A DNA stretch of 10,209 nt from Euperipatoides rowelli (GCA_003024985.2 PXIH01S0010804.1); one strand, 5' to 3'. Positions 1 through 8,003 are shown, counted from the first letter of the stretch. Made by a program: numbers and translations. The notes: a model not told the origin generated them from the sequence alone.

Positions 1-50
1 GTGTGCTTCATCCAGCTGATGATTGATATAGGCTGATGATGATAATGATA
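1..50 (+). repeat. Possible 3' tail of an RTE-like LINE
   Basis: The window opens with a TGA/ATGATGATAATGA simple repeat (about 34-48). Non-LTR retrotransposons of RTE-like families often end in short TGA- or ATG-rich tails. The same word, ATGATAATGA, follows the stop codon of the LINE relic at 3477-3800 when that relic is read on its own (minus) strand. This suggests the start of the window cuts through the 3' end of a second, plus-strand copy. No coding sequence of that copy is visible here, and a plain TGA microsatellite would look the same. Confidence 0.3.
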
Positions 51-287
51 TACAATAGAGGTCAAAAATAAAACCAATTTTTGTTTTTTAATCTTTTTAT
101 CATCATATCTTTAAAAATAAATGGATTATTTTTTTGTAGACAGTCTAATTTTTCTATTTTTATGCTATGTATTTTTTAAGAAATAAATCAATTTTCCAAA
201 ATCGATATTTCCATCCTATGCATTCCTTATGAGACGTTTCGAAAATGCTGTAAATAGCAAGTTTTGATTGTCATTCTAAAAACATTA

Positions 288-422
288 TTCTTGCACTTTA
301 CATATCAAAATCATTGATCTTTTTTTTTCTAAGTCTTTGGTCAAAGTCCAAATCTCACATCCATATAAGAAAACTGACCAAACATCACATTTTAAATGTT
401 TGTTAATGTCTCTTCTTAGAAG
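288..422 (-). pseudogene. LINE (non-LTR retrotransposon) pol fragment, after the RT domain
   Basis: Read on the minus strand, this stretch is open for 45 codons between a stop at 423-425 and a stop at 285-287. It contains the block VWSVFLYGCEIWTLTKDLE, split here as VWSVFLYGCE (about 372-401) and IWTLTKDLE. This closely resembles the VWSVLLYGxETWTLTK block that lies downstream of the reverse-transcriptase core in RTE/CR1-like animal LINEs. The upstream LRRDINKHLKCD also fits that family. Similarity fades before and after, so this is a 5'- and 3'-truncated, dead fragment. In a full element this block precedes the region preserved at 3477-3800, but both pieces are on the minus strand about 3 kb apart in the wrong order. 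They are therefore separate insertions. Confidence 0.75.
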
Positions 423-425
423 TTA

Positions 426-1174
426 TTTTTGTTACTATAATATTAATCATAATAAACTTGATTGCTTTCAATCCGGGATCATATTCTTATTATTTTTGCA
501 ACAAAAAAATCAAAAATTATGATGATGTAGCTTATAAAAGTATTTTATTTTAAGAAGAAAGTATAGGGTGGTGGGAAAAACGTAAGAAGGGGGGGGGGGA
601 GTTAATTAAAATTTTAATGAATAGCTTTTTCACCTTTTTTTTCTTCATCTTTTCTTTTAATAATGGGAGGGGGGAAAAACTTTATTTAATAAGATAAAAT
701 AAAATAAAGAAAGTAGCAGATATTGAATGTCAGATATCAGGCTGGATTGAATTTCTTCAACCATAGAAATAAGAATCAAAATGCTGTCATATTACTGCTG
801 TGATTCAGCAGCTGATAGCTTAGATCATTTTGTAAGAGGATTGGGCTTCATGATGTCAACAAATAATCCTCTGTGAATCTTTAAAAATATGATGTTATAT
901 TGATGCACTGGACTGTTAGAATCTGTAAGACGTGCCAAGAAACTGTTGTGCACAGAAAGCTGAATAGATTTTATTTTTGTTTGTTTATTTGTTTGTAACT
1001 TTGTTGACAAAAAAAAAAAAAAAAGAAACAAATAGAACTTTTTACAGAAATATTTCATAAAATAATGGCAAGGTTCTATATAGGATTATCATCCTTGGAA
1101 GAAAACTTTAAATACAAGTTTTGATATTAGAATAATAGGTACTGGTGTATAAGACATACAGATGTATAAGATAA
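426..1174. other. AT-rich spacer with G-runs and simple repeats
   Basis: I see no supportable gene here. The stretch holds an 11-base G run (589-599), a second G-rich patch (665-674), AAAAT-type low complexity near 690-710, a TTTG microsatellite (about 976-996) and a 16-base A run (1009-1024). A 77-codon minus-strand ORF over 825-1058 is low-complexity Phe/Lys-rich translation of the T and A runs, with no recognisable domain. Confidence 0.7.
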
Positions 1175-1965
1175 ATGGTGAAGAAAGGTTTGTATTTTGT
1201 ATTGCGCTGTTTTTCCCTGATGGATAATCCACATCAGTCTTTTAACCCTTCAAGTCCACAATTTAAAGTGGAACAAAAAATATTGTATGATCTTAAGCCC
1301 CATTTGCTTGGAAAACTTTATCCACGCCTGAGCCGAGGTCGACCAATGGACAATACCATTTATATAGACATTTTCATCCATAGATGAGTCCGTAGTCTTG
1401 ATATTAGCTGTACCATAGTTGACCCTTTGTCAGTCTCCATGTGAACATGATCCCGGTCCAATTGTAGTTGAACCATGTTAAATTGATTTTCATGACATCT
1501 TTCATCTTCACCAGAAATATTTACAACTGCAGGTTTGTGTCATAATTTTCAGAGTAGATAATTATTTTAAAAAAAAAAAAATTCCTAATGTAAATTTTAA
1601 TGTTTTTAGAATTTTGAAGTGGGGGGGGGGGGGGGGGGGACAGCCAATTAGAAAAACAAAATCAAAGTGAATTCAAACAGCTTGGGAAACTAGTAATTTG
1701 GTAATTGCGTTATTTTTCAAAGCTTTTCTGTTGTTTTCAAATCAGGCAGAAAAATTTGATTATAATTCATAATGGGAAAGTTTATCGTTAATTTTAATAT
1801 GCAAATCTTTGCTTCAACTAATCAAATTAATTTACTATAATTAGTGTTTTAGCTATTTATATTATAAAATGGAAATGTGTGTGTGTCTGTTTGAAATGTT
1901 TAGCATAATTCCTAACATGGTACAAACTTGAAATTTGGCATATGGGTAGGTCTCATAGTGTAGAC
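1175..1965. other. Spacer; short unrecognised ORF, 19-base G run, TG microsatellite
   Basis: A 70-codon plus-strand ORF (1175-1387) has mixed amino-acid content (for example LLGKLYPRLSRGRPMDNT), a little richer in GC than its surroundings. It matches no family I know and lacks splice-site support, so I do not call it a gene. An uninterrupted run of 19 G residues occupies 1621-1639. A short TG repeat lies near 1876-1887, followed by ordinary AT-rich sequence up to the hAT element at 1966. Confidence 0.6.
1958..1965. repeat. 5' target-site duplication of hAT element
   Basis: GTGTAGAC here is repeated as GTGTAGAT at 2670-2677 (7 of 8 identical), immediately outside the two element ends. Length 8 with T at position 2 and A at position 7 matches the known hAT preference nTnnnnAn. 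Confidence 0.85.
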
Positions 1966-2669
1966 CTTAGTTTCCCAAAGTGGACAAAAAGTGGGGGTGC
2001 TGGAATGATCCAGGGGGCATTAGTAGCCTCAGGTGAAATTGGGGGTGTTGAATAAAAATAGGGGGGGGGGTAGAAGCATAAAGAAATAAGAGCAGAAAAA
2101 TTTGTAAAATGTTTGTACATGTTTAATCTTTGGTGTAATATAGAGTTTAATTTGTAATGATTGCTTTATTTTCCAAATAAACACACAAAATTCAAGTTAT
2201 TATAATGACCAGTGGTCAAGTTCGCTGACGACGTCTAACCATTTAATTCTTCTTCTTTTTTTTTCAAGCACATTTAAGTGGTTTATAAAATTTTTACTAT
2301 CAGGTGGTCTACTAAATTATTTCAAATTGTAGCTATAGGAATAAACTTATACACCAGACCTGTTTATCCTTCTCATTAGGGTGATTTTAATGTTATTCAC
2401 GATATTTATTTTAATATTGTCCTTTATTATCTTAATTTTCTGTGTGTAATGCGGAGTACTTCGGTTTATTTAAAAAAAAAAATTTCATAATTTCAAGGTA
2501 TCTTATTTACAACAACATCTTTCTTTTTTATGTTGTAGAACCTAGGTAGAAATAGTCATCACTGTCTCTTTCTGTTTATTTACTTAAAGAAAGTAGATTT
2601 CCCGGGGGGCACTGGTTAATTTATTTTCTGAAAAGGGGACGGTAGGCCAAATAGGTTTGGGAACCTCTG
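1966..2669. mobile_element. Non-autonomous hAT DNA transposon, 704 bp
   Basis: The left end reads CTTAGTTTCCCAAAGTGG and the right end, reverse-complemented, reads CAGAGGTTCCCAAACC. They agree at 11 of the first 14 positions and fit the hAT terminal consensus CAGNGGTTCCCAAA. Both ends have G-rich subterminal sequence, with runs of G after the left end and GGGGGGCACTGG near the right end, as in many Charlie-like hATs. The flanks carry an 8-bp duplication. The interior is AT-rich with stops in every frame and no transposase, so the copy needed enzyme supplied in trans. The mismatches between its ends and in its duplication point to an old insertion. A 10-base G run lies at 2061-2070. Confidence 0.85.
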
Positions 2670-2677
2670 GTGTAGAT
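2670..2677. repeat. 3' target-site duplication of hAT element
   Basis: GTGTAGAT partners GTGTAGAC at 1958-1965. The single difference is at the last base. Confidence 0.85.
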
Positions 2678-2903
2678 CATGTAAAAAGTATAAAATAGAC
2701 TTTTTTATTTTTTTAGGGGTGAGGGTATGCAGTGTGGTGGGAGATTTTCCGTGTGAAGAAATTATATACCGTACTGCTAGTTGTTGAATAAATCATTTAC
2801 TTTCCATATAAAAACTGCTTATTACAGATGCATGAATAATATATACCTGATATGTTATGTATACTATATACAATATATGTGTCATATTTTAAAATAAGGT
2901 CAG

Positions 2904-2936
2904 AGTTTAGGCTAGCCTATTTAAAAAGCCTAACTC
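2904..2936. repeat. Imperfect inverted repeat around a 12-bp palindrome
   Basis: AGAGTTTAGGC is followed about 12 bases later by its complement GCCTAACTCT with one base missing. TAGGCTAGCCTA (2908-2919) is a perfect palindrome on its own. No function can be assigned. Confidence 0.5.
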
Positions 2937-3047
2937 TTGTTTGCATCTGTAAAAGATAACACCAAATACTCAAATTGACCCCTTTATCAACTTCTTACAC
3001 AGATACAAATTTAAATTGATATAAATTTGCTTCTAAACAATTCCAAG

Positions 3048-3158
3048 ATGCCAGCAAGAAGACCCACTAAGGCCATTGTAAACTTTGTGAGCATAGAACA
3101 TTCACCGGAGTGCAACCTGGAACCTGAGTCTTTACCCGCTAGCTCTTTATCATCTTGA
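3048..3158 (+). CDS. Weak candidate small ORF, 36 residues
   Basis: An ATG with A at position -3 opens a 36-codon frame beginning MPARRPTKAIVNFVS and ending in a serine-rich tail before TGA. It is too short to stand on length alone. It is listed because its base composition (near half GC) and codon variety differ from the very AT-rich flanks. No domain, signal peptide or membrane segment is visible and I recognise no family. It could be a true micropeptide, an exon fragment, a piece of an old repeat, or chance. An in-frame stop lies upstream at 3012-3014, so it does not extend as a longer reading frame. Confidence 0.12.
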   Translation: MPARRPTKAIVNFVSIEHSPECNLEPESLPASSLSS

Positions 3159-3461
3159 AATAAGATAACATCATATCTACAGTATTAAAAATAATTACTA
3201 TATGAAAAATTGACTTAGCAAACTACAACCGAAACCATAACATAAACATAAATGAACGTAAATAATAAATGACTGGATATGACAGTACAGTTGTAGGAGT
3301 CGGAGTTCAATTCAGGTAGAACTGTATATCAGGATCCCTAAGAGTGGAAGTCTGTCTCAGCCTATTGTACTCACGTTAGCCTATGTGGATAAGGTGTTGA
3401 TAAAACTTTTAAGCCAATGCTGTAGATCAAAAGTGTTTATTATGTTAAATTTAAATATATT

Positions 3462-3479
3462 GCTTCATCTTCATTATCA
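3462..3479 (-). repeat. TGA-rich 3' tail of the LINE relic
   Basis: On the minus strand the LINE stop codon leads directly into TGATAATGAAGATGAAGC, a degenerate TGA-rich run typical of RTE-like 3' ends. Confidence 0.5.
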
Positions 3480-3800
3480 TTGGGTACGCTCTCCGAAGCG
3501 GAGTTTTACGTTAATGAATCTCCAAAAATTTCTATCTTCAGCTCTTTTTAATACAGAGCATTGCCTCAAGTTAGCTTAGTCCATAAAGTCATCCAGCCAT
3601 TTTCTTATTGGTCTTCAGCCTCTTTGTTCCCTTTTTGTCCATCCTTCAAGTTCTGTTGCTAGTCTAATTACTTAAGATCCTCTCAAGACCTGCCCGGCAT
3701 ATTTCCATTTCCTTTTCCTTACTTCATCCAAAAGACTATACCGATCTCCCCCATCTTTTCTACACTTCCTCGTTTCTGATCATATCTGTCCATTTTATTT
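3477..3800 (-). pseudogene. C-terminal end of an RTE/CR1-like LINE ORF, decayed
   Basis: The minus strand from about 3746 down to 3477 keeps one frame and reads, in order: DRYSLLDEVRKRKWKYAG (about 3693-3746), GWTKREQRG (about 3618-3644), RPIRKWLDDFMD (about 3579-3614) and AEDRNFWRFINVKL. It ends GERTQ-stop at 3477-3479. This is the conserved tail of many animal LINE proteins: RKWxxxGHxLR, then RGRPxxRWxDD, then a DRxxWR block. Three in-frame stops (3576-3578, 3615-3617, 3672-3674) make it non-functional. Further upstream IRNEEV (about 3763-3780) lies in another frame, so there is also a frameshift. The RT and endonuclease parts are absent, which fits the usual 5' truncation of LINE insertions. 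The clade is inferred. Confidence 0.88.
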
Positions 3801-4694
3801 TCTAAATAATTTAATTAGGAGCTATATATGACAAATAGGAAATAATTCAGAAAGTAGGCTATAGATGTAACAAATATAAAAAAAAATAATAATATTGAAG
3901 AGAGTAGGCGATTAACAACTTGTACAAAAAAATAATAAAATCAATATATTTTAAAATAATCAAAATATCATATATATAGCAAAGTAAAAGGTATGTCTGG
4001 TACACTAGGATTCATTTCAACCTAAGCAACAATCTCTCTCACAATATTCATGTTGTTTTTATGCATTCAATTGCTAATGGGCCTACGATCATAGTTTAAC
4101 ATACACATGTTTCCCAAAACTCCTACAAATTTTGAAAATTACAACAAAAAAAATGAAAAAAATACTGGTAAAAAAAATAAAAACTTAAAGAAAAATTATA
4201 ATAATTTTGAATAATTAGATTTTGAATAAGGTTATTAATTATGGAAGCTATTAATCGAGGCGGCATGGAAGAGAAATTGTTGATCTCAAACATGAATAAT
4301 TAGCAGGACGTTTAGAAAAAAAAATATGTTACAATTAGTTATTAATTTTAAATACAGTAAAAAGCTGATAAAATATTAACTTTTAAATAATTCACAAAAA
4401 TTTTGTATAATTTCCCGATTCTTAATTTAAATTAAACCATTGAATAAGTTGAAAATTGAGGTATATAAAAATGTATTTGCATTTTTATTAAAGGCATAAT
4501 TGATACTGATATACTTAATATTTGCTATCAATTCAATATTGTAGAAATTCCTAGTCCAATAAGAAGTAGAAAAATATAGAAAAATTCCTCAAAAATTCTA
4601 GTTTTGAAATATTTCTAGTAGACGCCTATACTATGAAAATTGGCTTTGGAAAAAAAATGATTTTATTTGGTTTGAGGCAAAGTAAACTTTATGC
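3801..4694. other. Very AT-rich spacer, nothing recognised
   Basis: The stretch is dominated by A and T runs and short AAATAAT/TTAAT words. Every frame is broken by stops at short intervals. I see no terminal repeats, splice-site pairs or RNA-like folds that stand out from composition. Confidence 0.7.
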
Positions 4695-5640
4695 ACCATT
4701 TTAAAAATGAGAAGAACTGCAATATGTAAATCCATTAGTTAATAGGCCATTACAGAAGACCTAGCAATTATGTCACAAAGATAAATGATGAGAACAGAAA
4801 TATATCAATCCATTAGTAGATTAACAATTACAGAGACCACATCAATTCCATCATAAAGATAAATGAGGGGAACTGCAATATGTTAATTCATTGGCAGATT
4901 GACCATTACAGAAGCTACAAAAATTCCATCACAAATATAAATAAAGAGTACTGCAAGATGTCAATCCATTAGTAGATTGACCATTACAGAAGCCACAGCA
5001 ATTTCATCACAAAGATAAATAAGGAGAGCTGCAAAATGTCAATCTATTAGTAAATTGACCATTACAGAAGCCACAATTCCATCACAAAGATAAAACAAGG
5101 AGAACTGCTATATGTCAATCCATTAGTAGATTGACCTTTACAGAAGCCACAATTCCATCAAAAAGATAAATGAGGTGAACTACGATATGTCAAGCCATTA
5201 GTCGATTGACCATTACAGATGTCACAGCAATTCCATCATTAAGATAAATGAGAACTGCCAAATGTCAATCTATTTGTAGATTAACCATTACAGAACCATA
5301 GCAATTCCATCACAAAGATAAATAAGAACTGCAATGTATCAATCAATTAGTTGATTGACCATTACAGAAGCCAAGTCAATTCCATGACAAATATAAATGA
5401 GAACTGCAACCTGTCAATCCATTAGTAGATTAAATGTTACTGAAGCTACAGAAATTTCATCACAAAGATAAATGAAGAAACTGCTACATGTCAATCCATT
5501 AGTAGATTGAGAATTACAGAAGCCATGGAAATTCCATCAAATTCAGCTTTGTTTTTTCTCTTCAGCAAATGATATGGGACCACCACACAACAATCAATTG
5601 ATAGGTTGACCCATTGCTAAAGTCACAGAAATTTTGATCA
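4695..5640. repeat. Minisatellite, about 11 units of 74-78 bp, hairpin in each unit
   Basis: A unit reading roughly gaactgcaatatgtcaatcc, then attagtagattgaccattac, then agaagccacagcaattccat and cacaaagataaatgagg recurs head to tail. Using the TTAC(A/T)G word as a marker, units fall at 4750, 4828, 4906, 4984, 5062, 5138, 5213, 5288, 5362, 5437 and 5514. That gives four steps of exactly 78 bp, then 76, 75, 75, 74, 75 and 77. A degenerate twelfth unit lies near 5590-5640. The outer copies are the most diverged, as expected from unequal exchange. Within the unit GTCAATC-CATTAGTA-GATTGAC is an inverted repeat. No reading frame runs through the array. It is not a CRISPR: repeats abut without unique spacers. 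Confidence 0.93.
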
Positions 5641-5768
5641 CTTACTTTTTGTTTGTTTTGGAGCAGTTGCTCACCTTCTTGTTTCATAAATTCAAGGATG
5701 TTTTAAAGTTTCAGGGAATTACAACCTCGTATTGCAATTTTAAAAAGAAAGTGTTAAGAGCGGATAGA

Positions 5769-5831
5769 AGCAAAAGTTTTGGTTACAGTTTTTATAAAAT
5801 AATATAAAAATTTCTAACCAAAACTTTTGCT
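5769..5831. repeat. Long hairpin with 17-bp perfect arms
   Basis: AGCAAAAGTTTTGGTTA (5769-5785) is matched by its exact complement at 5815-5831, and 5768/5832 also pair. Inside, TTTTTATA (5789-5796) pairs with TATAAAAA (5803-5810) around a 6-base loop. An outer GTGTT (5751-5755) matches AACAC (5839-5843). The result is a near-continuous stem of about 65 nt with one small internal loop. It could be a miniature foldback transposon or an RNA hairpin. I see no clear target duplication and no known microRNA seed that I can vouch for. Confidence 0.85.
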
Positions 5832-5843
5832 TTTTACCAACAC

Positions 5844-6191
5844 ATGAAGAAAATTGTATCCTCCCAATCTCCCTTCCTCCTTGTGTTAAAATGGAAATTT
5901 AAATTCTCCCAAAGTAATAAAATTAATTACTTTAAAGTGAACAGTACAGGGGGGGGGGGGGGGGGGAGGGAGGATATAATTTATTTATGTGTTACTTTCA
6001 TGGCATCATTGATTTTTTTCTTAAAAAAAAAATTCTTTAAATATTTTTTAATGATTTTTTTTTAGGAGAGGGAGGCAGAGAATTAAAGTTAAAAGCAACT
6101 GAAGTGTAGAAAGGGGGATTTTTCTGTTTAATGGAAAAGCTGAATTTAATGTGTTGCAAACATATTGTTTCTTTTTTTTTTCCTTGCCCAG
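5844..6191. other. Spacer with 18-base G run
   Basis: The main feature is a run of 18 G residues (5949-5966), followed by further G-rich sequence to about 5973. A 73-codon ORF crosses it, but its centre is a glycine run translated from the G tract and its ends are Phe/Lys low complexity, so it is not a gene. The last 30 bases form a strong polypyrimidine tract ending in CCCAG. Confidence 0.65.
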
Positions 6192-6321
6192 CAAGCATGT
6201 CCGTGTCATGATTCATTTCATTCTTGTTCCCTCAATGCATCCCGATTGCTGATAGATTCCGGGAGCTGTATAAAATGTGCTGTTATGCGATGCTCTATGG
6301 GACTGCAGTGTTTTGTACCCT
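6192..6321 (+). CDS. Candidate internal exon, cysteine-rich, unrecognised
   Basis: A strong acceptor (TTTCTTTTTTTTTTCCTTGCC then CAG at 6189-6191) is followed by 130 bp that stays open in one frame, then a consensus donor GTGAGT at 6322-6327. The other two plus frames have stops. The frame begins QACPCHDSFHSC, contains the possible N-glycosylation site NAS, and ends CIKCAVMRCSMGLQCFVP. It carries 7 cysteines in 43 residues, a density typical of secreted disulfide-rich domains. Composition is richer in GC than its flanks. If the donor is not used, the frame adds CESYQR and stops at 6339-6341, giving 8 cysteines. I recognise no specific family. Chance is a real alternative: 43 open codons alone are weak evidence. 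Confidence 0.3.
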
Positions 6322-6471
6322 GTGAGTCATACCAACGATAGAATACCTTTACATGTCAAGCTCTCCTGCCTGCCTGGCCTGATTTTTCAGCATATTATGA
6401 CTACCTTCCCCCCTCCCTTTCCCCCTTCTAATTTCATGTGTAACAATAGGTATTGTATTTTTTTTTGAACA

Positions 6472-6580
6472 GATGGAAGATTCTAGGATCAGCTCTTTGA
6501 TCTGAATGGGGAAAATGATTTGATTGAATTAGCTGAAATTTTTTTTTTTTTTAAAAATAAAGTTTTTCATATGGATTTTT
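6472..6580 (+). other. Possible 3' terminal exon with poly(A) signal
   Basis: An acceptor-like tract, TATTTTTTTTTGAACAG, ends at 6471, which would make a 150-bp GT-AG intron from 6322. Joined in phase, the exon at 6192-6321 would gain YGRF before a TAG at 6482-6484. An AATAAA signal follows at 6556-6561. Each piece is common by chance in AT-rich DNA, so this is a hypothesis that depends on the upstream exon. Confidence 0.15.
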
Positions 6581-7111
6581 TTTTTTTTTTTTTAAATCTC
6601 GCTTATGAACTAAATGTTTATCACAGTTTCAATTTATTTTTAATTAAAATTCATCTTGCTATAATTAATGATCTAATTGAAACTTATGGAGGCTTGCAGC
6701 CAGATCAGGTCAAATATATTGCGTCAAATATTTTCTCATTTTATTATTGCTTTAAAAATTTACTATTCATAGTGATTTTTTTTTTTTTTTTTTTACAGAA
6801 AAAAAAAATTCAAATGCAAAATAAATAAAAAAAATTTGTTTACTGTGATAACAATAAATTACTTTATTCAAATGTGACTCACAGAAGTGTGACCAAGTTA
6901 TTAATTTCATGCACAGTTCCAAGTAGTGCTGTGAACCCTCCCCTTATTCCTTATATCATAGATATTTTCCCCTCCCCCAGGGCAAAGCTTTGATTATGAA
7001 ACCACCCCTATGACAAACAACAATTCATTAATGATTAAGAGTAGCAATTCAAAACACTTAAACAAATGGATATTAACATTTATTGGTGTATAAATAATTT
7101 TATTTTTAATA
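6581..7111. other. AT-rich spacer with long T runs
   Basis: T runs at 6576-6593 and 6776-6794 dominate the first half. The 102-codon ORF spanning 6520-6828 is mostly poly-Phe from these runs. Only the short segment INDLIETYGGLQPDQV (about 6664-6711) has ordinary composition, and it matches no family I can name. A good acceptor, TTTTCCCCTCCCCCAG, ends at 6980; the DNA after it stays open for 36 codons in one frame to a TAA at 7091-7093, with no recognised domain. Confidence 0.55.
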
Positions 7112-7119
7112 ATGTAAAT

Positions 7120-7369
7120 CAGTGTTTCTGAAAGAAGGGTTCTTGGGTCCCTGACTGAGGCTTCCCAAGACCCTTCCAAGGGCTCTTCAAACGATATACA
7201 CGAGACGTTAAATTGCACTCATATTATCCTCAATTCTACCGCGTTTTAATATCTGCACATATATTTTCATCATTACGGTAAATTGACCAGAAATTGGATG
7301 AAACTTTTCGAAACCACTCAAGAAAGGATTATTTCACCTCTAGATTATCATAAGGTTGGGGAAACGTGG
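7120..7369. mobile_element. hAT-like element relic, about 250 bp
   Basis: The left end CAGTGTTTCTGAAAG, followed by GGGTTCTTGGGTCCC-like sequence, fits the hAT terminal style (CAGTGTTTCTCAAAC, then a G/C-rich palindromic subterminal region). A candidate right end, reverse-complemented, reads CCACGTTTCCCCAACC, which shares the GTTTC core. The 5' flank ATGTAAAT obeys the hAT nTnnnnAn preference, but the 3' flank GTTTAATA matches it at only 4 of 8 bases, so the right boundary is uncertain. There is no transposase frame. The 74-codon minus-strand ORF across 6994-7218 is partly a translation of this left end. Confidence 0.5.
7259..7282. repeat. Left copy of inverted 24-bp match between hAT relics
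   Basis: The sequence is the reverse complement of 7641-7664 with 23 of 24 bases matching (core TTTTCATCATTACGG). Weaker similarity continues for about 45 bases towards 7210, with one gap. Confidence 0.85.
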
Positions 7370-7560
7370 GTTTAATACATAGTTGGAGTTAGGGTAATTA
7401 TATGAGCCCTTTCTAACCTCTCGTCTCTTCAACTGTTTCATGGTAGCAAGACATATTTCAGTTCTATACTATGATATGAGTATATAGGATAAAATTCAAC
7501 GATTTCCTGAGTAAAATAAAGTGGTGCACACATCTCACCCTGTGATTTAAACAGTATATA

Positions 7561-7568
7561 TTGTATAT
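7561..7568. repeat. 5' target-site duplication of second hAT element
   Basis: TTGTATAT here and CCGTATAT at 8004-8011 share 6 of 8 bases and abut the element ends. T at position 2 and A at position 7 of the left copy fit the hAT preference. Confidence 0.65.
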
Positions 7569-8003
7569 CAGGGGATCCCAACTTTTTTGTACCCTAGAGC
7601 ACATACTAAAATACCAGTGGGGCAACGGGCACCATTTATATTTTCCGTAATGATGAAAATATATTCCCAGTTGTCAAAAATGTGTTAGAATCTGGATTGT
7701 ATCGCCTGTATTTAGCCAATTCTCTAACTATCCCCACCATTACTCAATTCGGCCGTCTGCGTGCTTTGCACTCAAGATTGTCTGCGTTAACTTGGCACAA
7801 AAGGTGGAATTAAAGAGGTCGATTTACAAGAAAACAACTGCCTAAAATTGGTAACCTAACCACTCACAATCTACATCAATGGGATCTGGGCGCTGCTAAT
7901 GTAACGTGGACAAGGTTTTGTTTCATGGTCAAATAGCGGCGGGCACACACAAATTGGGTGATGGGCGCCATGGTGGTCACGAGTACAGGGTTGGACACCC
8001 CTT
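7569..8003. mobile_element. Non-autonomous hAT DNA transposon, 435 bp
   Basis: The left end reads CAGGGGATCCCAACTTTTTT followed by GTACCC. The right end, reverse-complemented, reads AAGGGGTGTCCAACCCTGTAC. After the first base 10 of 13 positions agree, and the fit to the hAT consensus CAGGGGTNCCCAACC is good. Both subterminal regions are G/C-rich and share related words (GGGCACCAT on the left, GGGCGCCATGG on the right). The flanks carry an imperfect 8-bp duplication. No transposase is present; short frames inside are closed by stops. It is distinct in its termini from the element at 1966-2669, so at least two hAT families have been active in this genome. Confidence 0.8.
7641..7664. repeat. Right copy of inverted 24-bp match between hAT relics
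   Basis: This is the partner of 7259-7282 in inverted orientation, with one mismatch. It lies inside the 435-bp hAT element. Confidence 0.85.

Larger units (their letters stand above)
2678..3476. other. AT-rich spacer with small palindrome and one weak short ORF
   Basis: No gene is supported. The stretch contains the perfect 12-bp palindrome TAGGCTAGCCTA (2908-2919) and a short high-complexity ORF at 3048-3158, listed separately. A GTTCAATTC word at 3305-3313 resembles a Pol III B box but has no convincing A box upstream. Confidence 0.6.

Noticed and set aside
337-522. 61-codon plus-strand ORF
   Set aside because: It overlaps, on the opposite strand, the LINE fragment that has recognisable motifs; its own translation is unremarkable.
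1239-1265. TTAACCCTTCAAG, resembling a piggyBac end after a TTAA target
   Set aside because: No inverted partner ending AAGGGTTAA exists in the window.
2207-2240. tRNA D-arm-like sequence (AGTGGTCAAGTTCG) inside the hAT element
   Set aside because: No B box, anticodon arm or acceptor stem can be built downstream; at most a chance A-box match.
3300-3315. GTTCAATTC, matching a Pol III B-box core
   Set aside because: No convincing A box 30-60 bp upstream and no cloverleaf fold.
3385-3579. 64-codon plus-strand ORF
   Set aside because: It is antisense to the LINE C-terminus at 3477-3800, whose motifs are clear.
4695-5640. CRISPR array
   Set aside because: Units abut and diverge along their whole length; there are no unique spacers, and the context is eukaryotic.
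6277-6468. 63-codon plus-strand ORF
   Set aside because: It overlaps the Cys-rich frame in a different phase, has no motif, and runs through pyrimidine-rich low complexity.
6520-6828. 102-codon ORF, the longest in the window
   Set aside because: Most of it is poly-Phe and Lys from T and A runs, so its length comes from composition.
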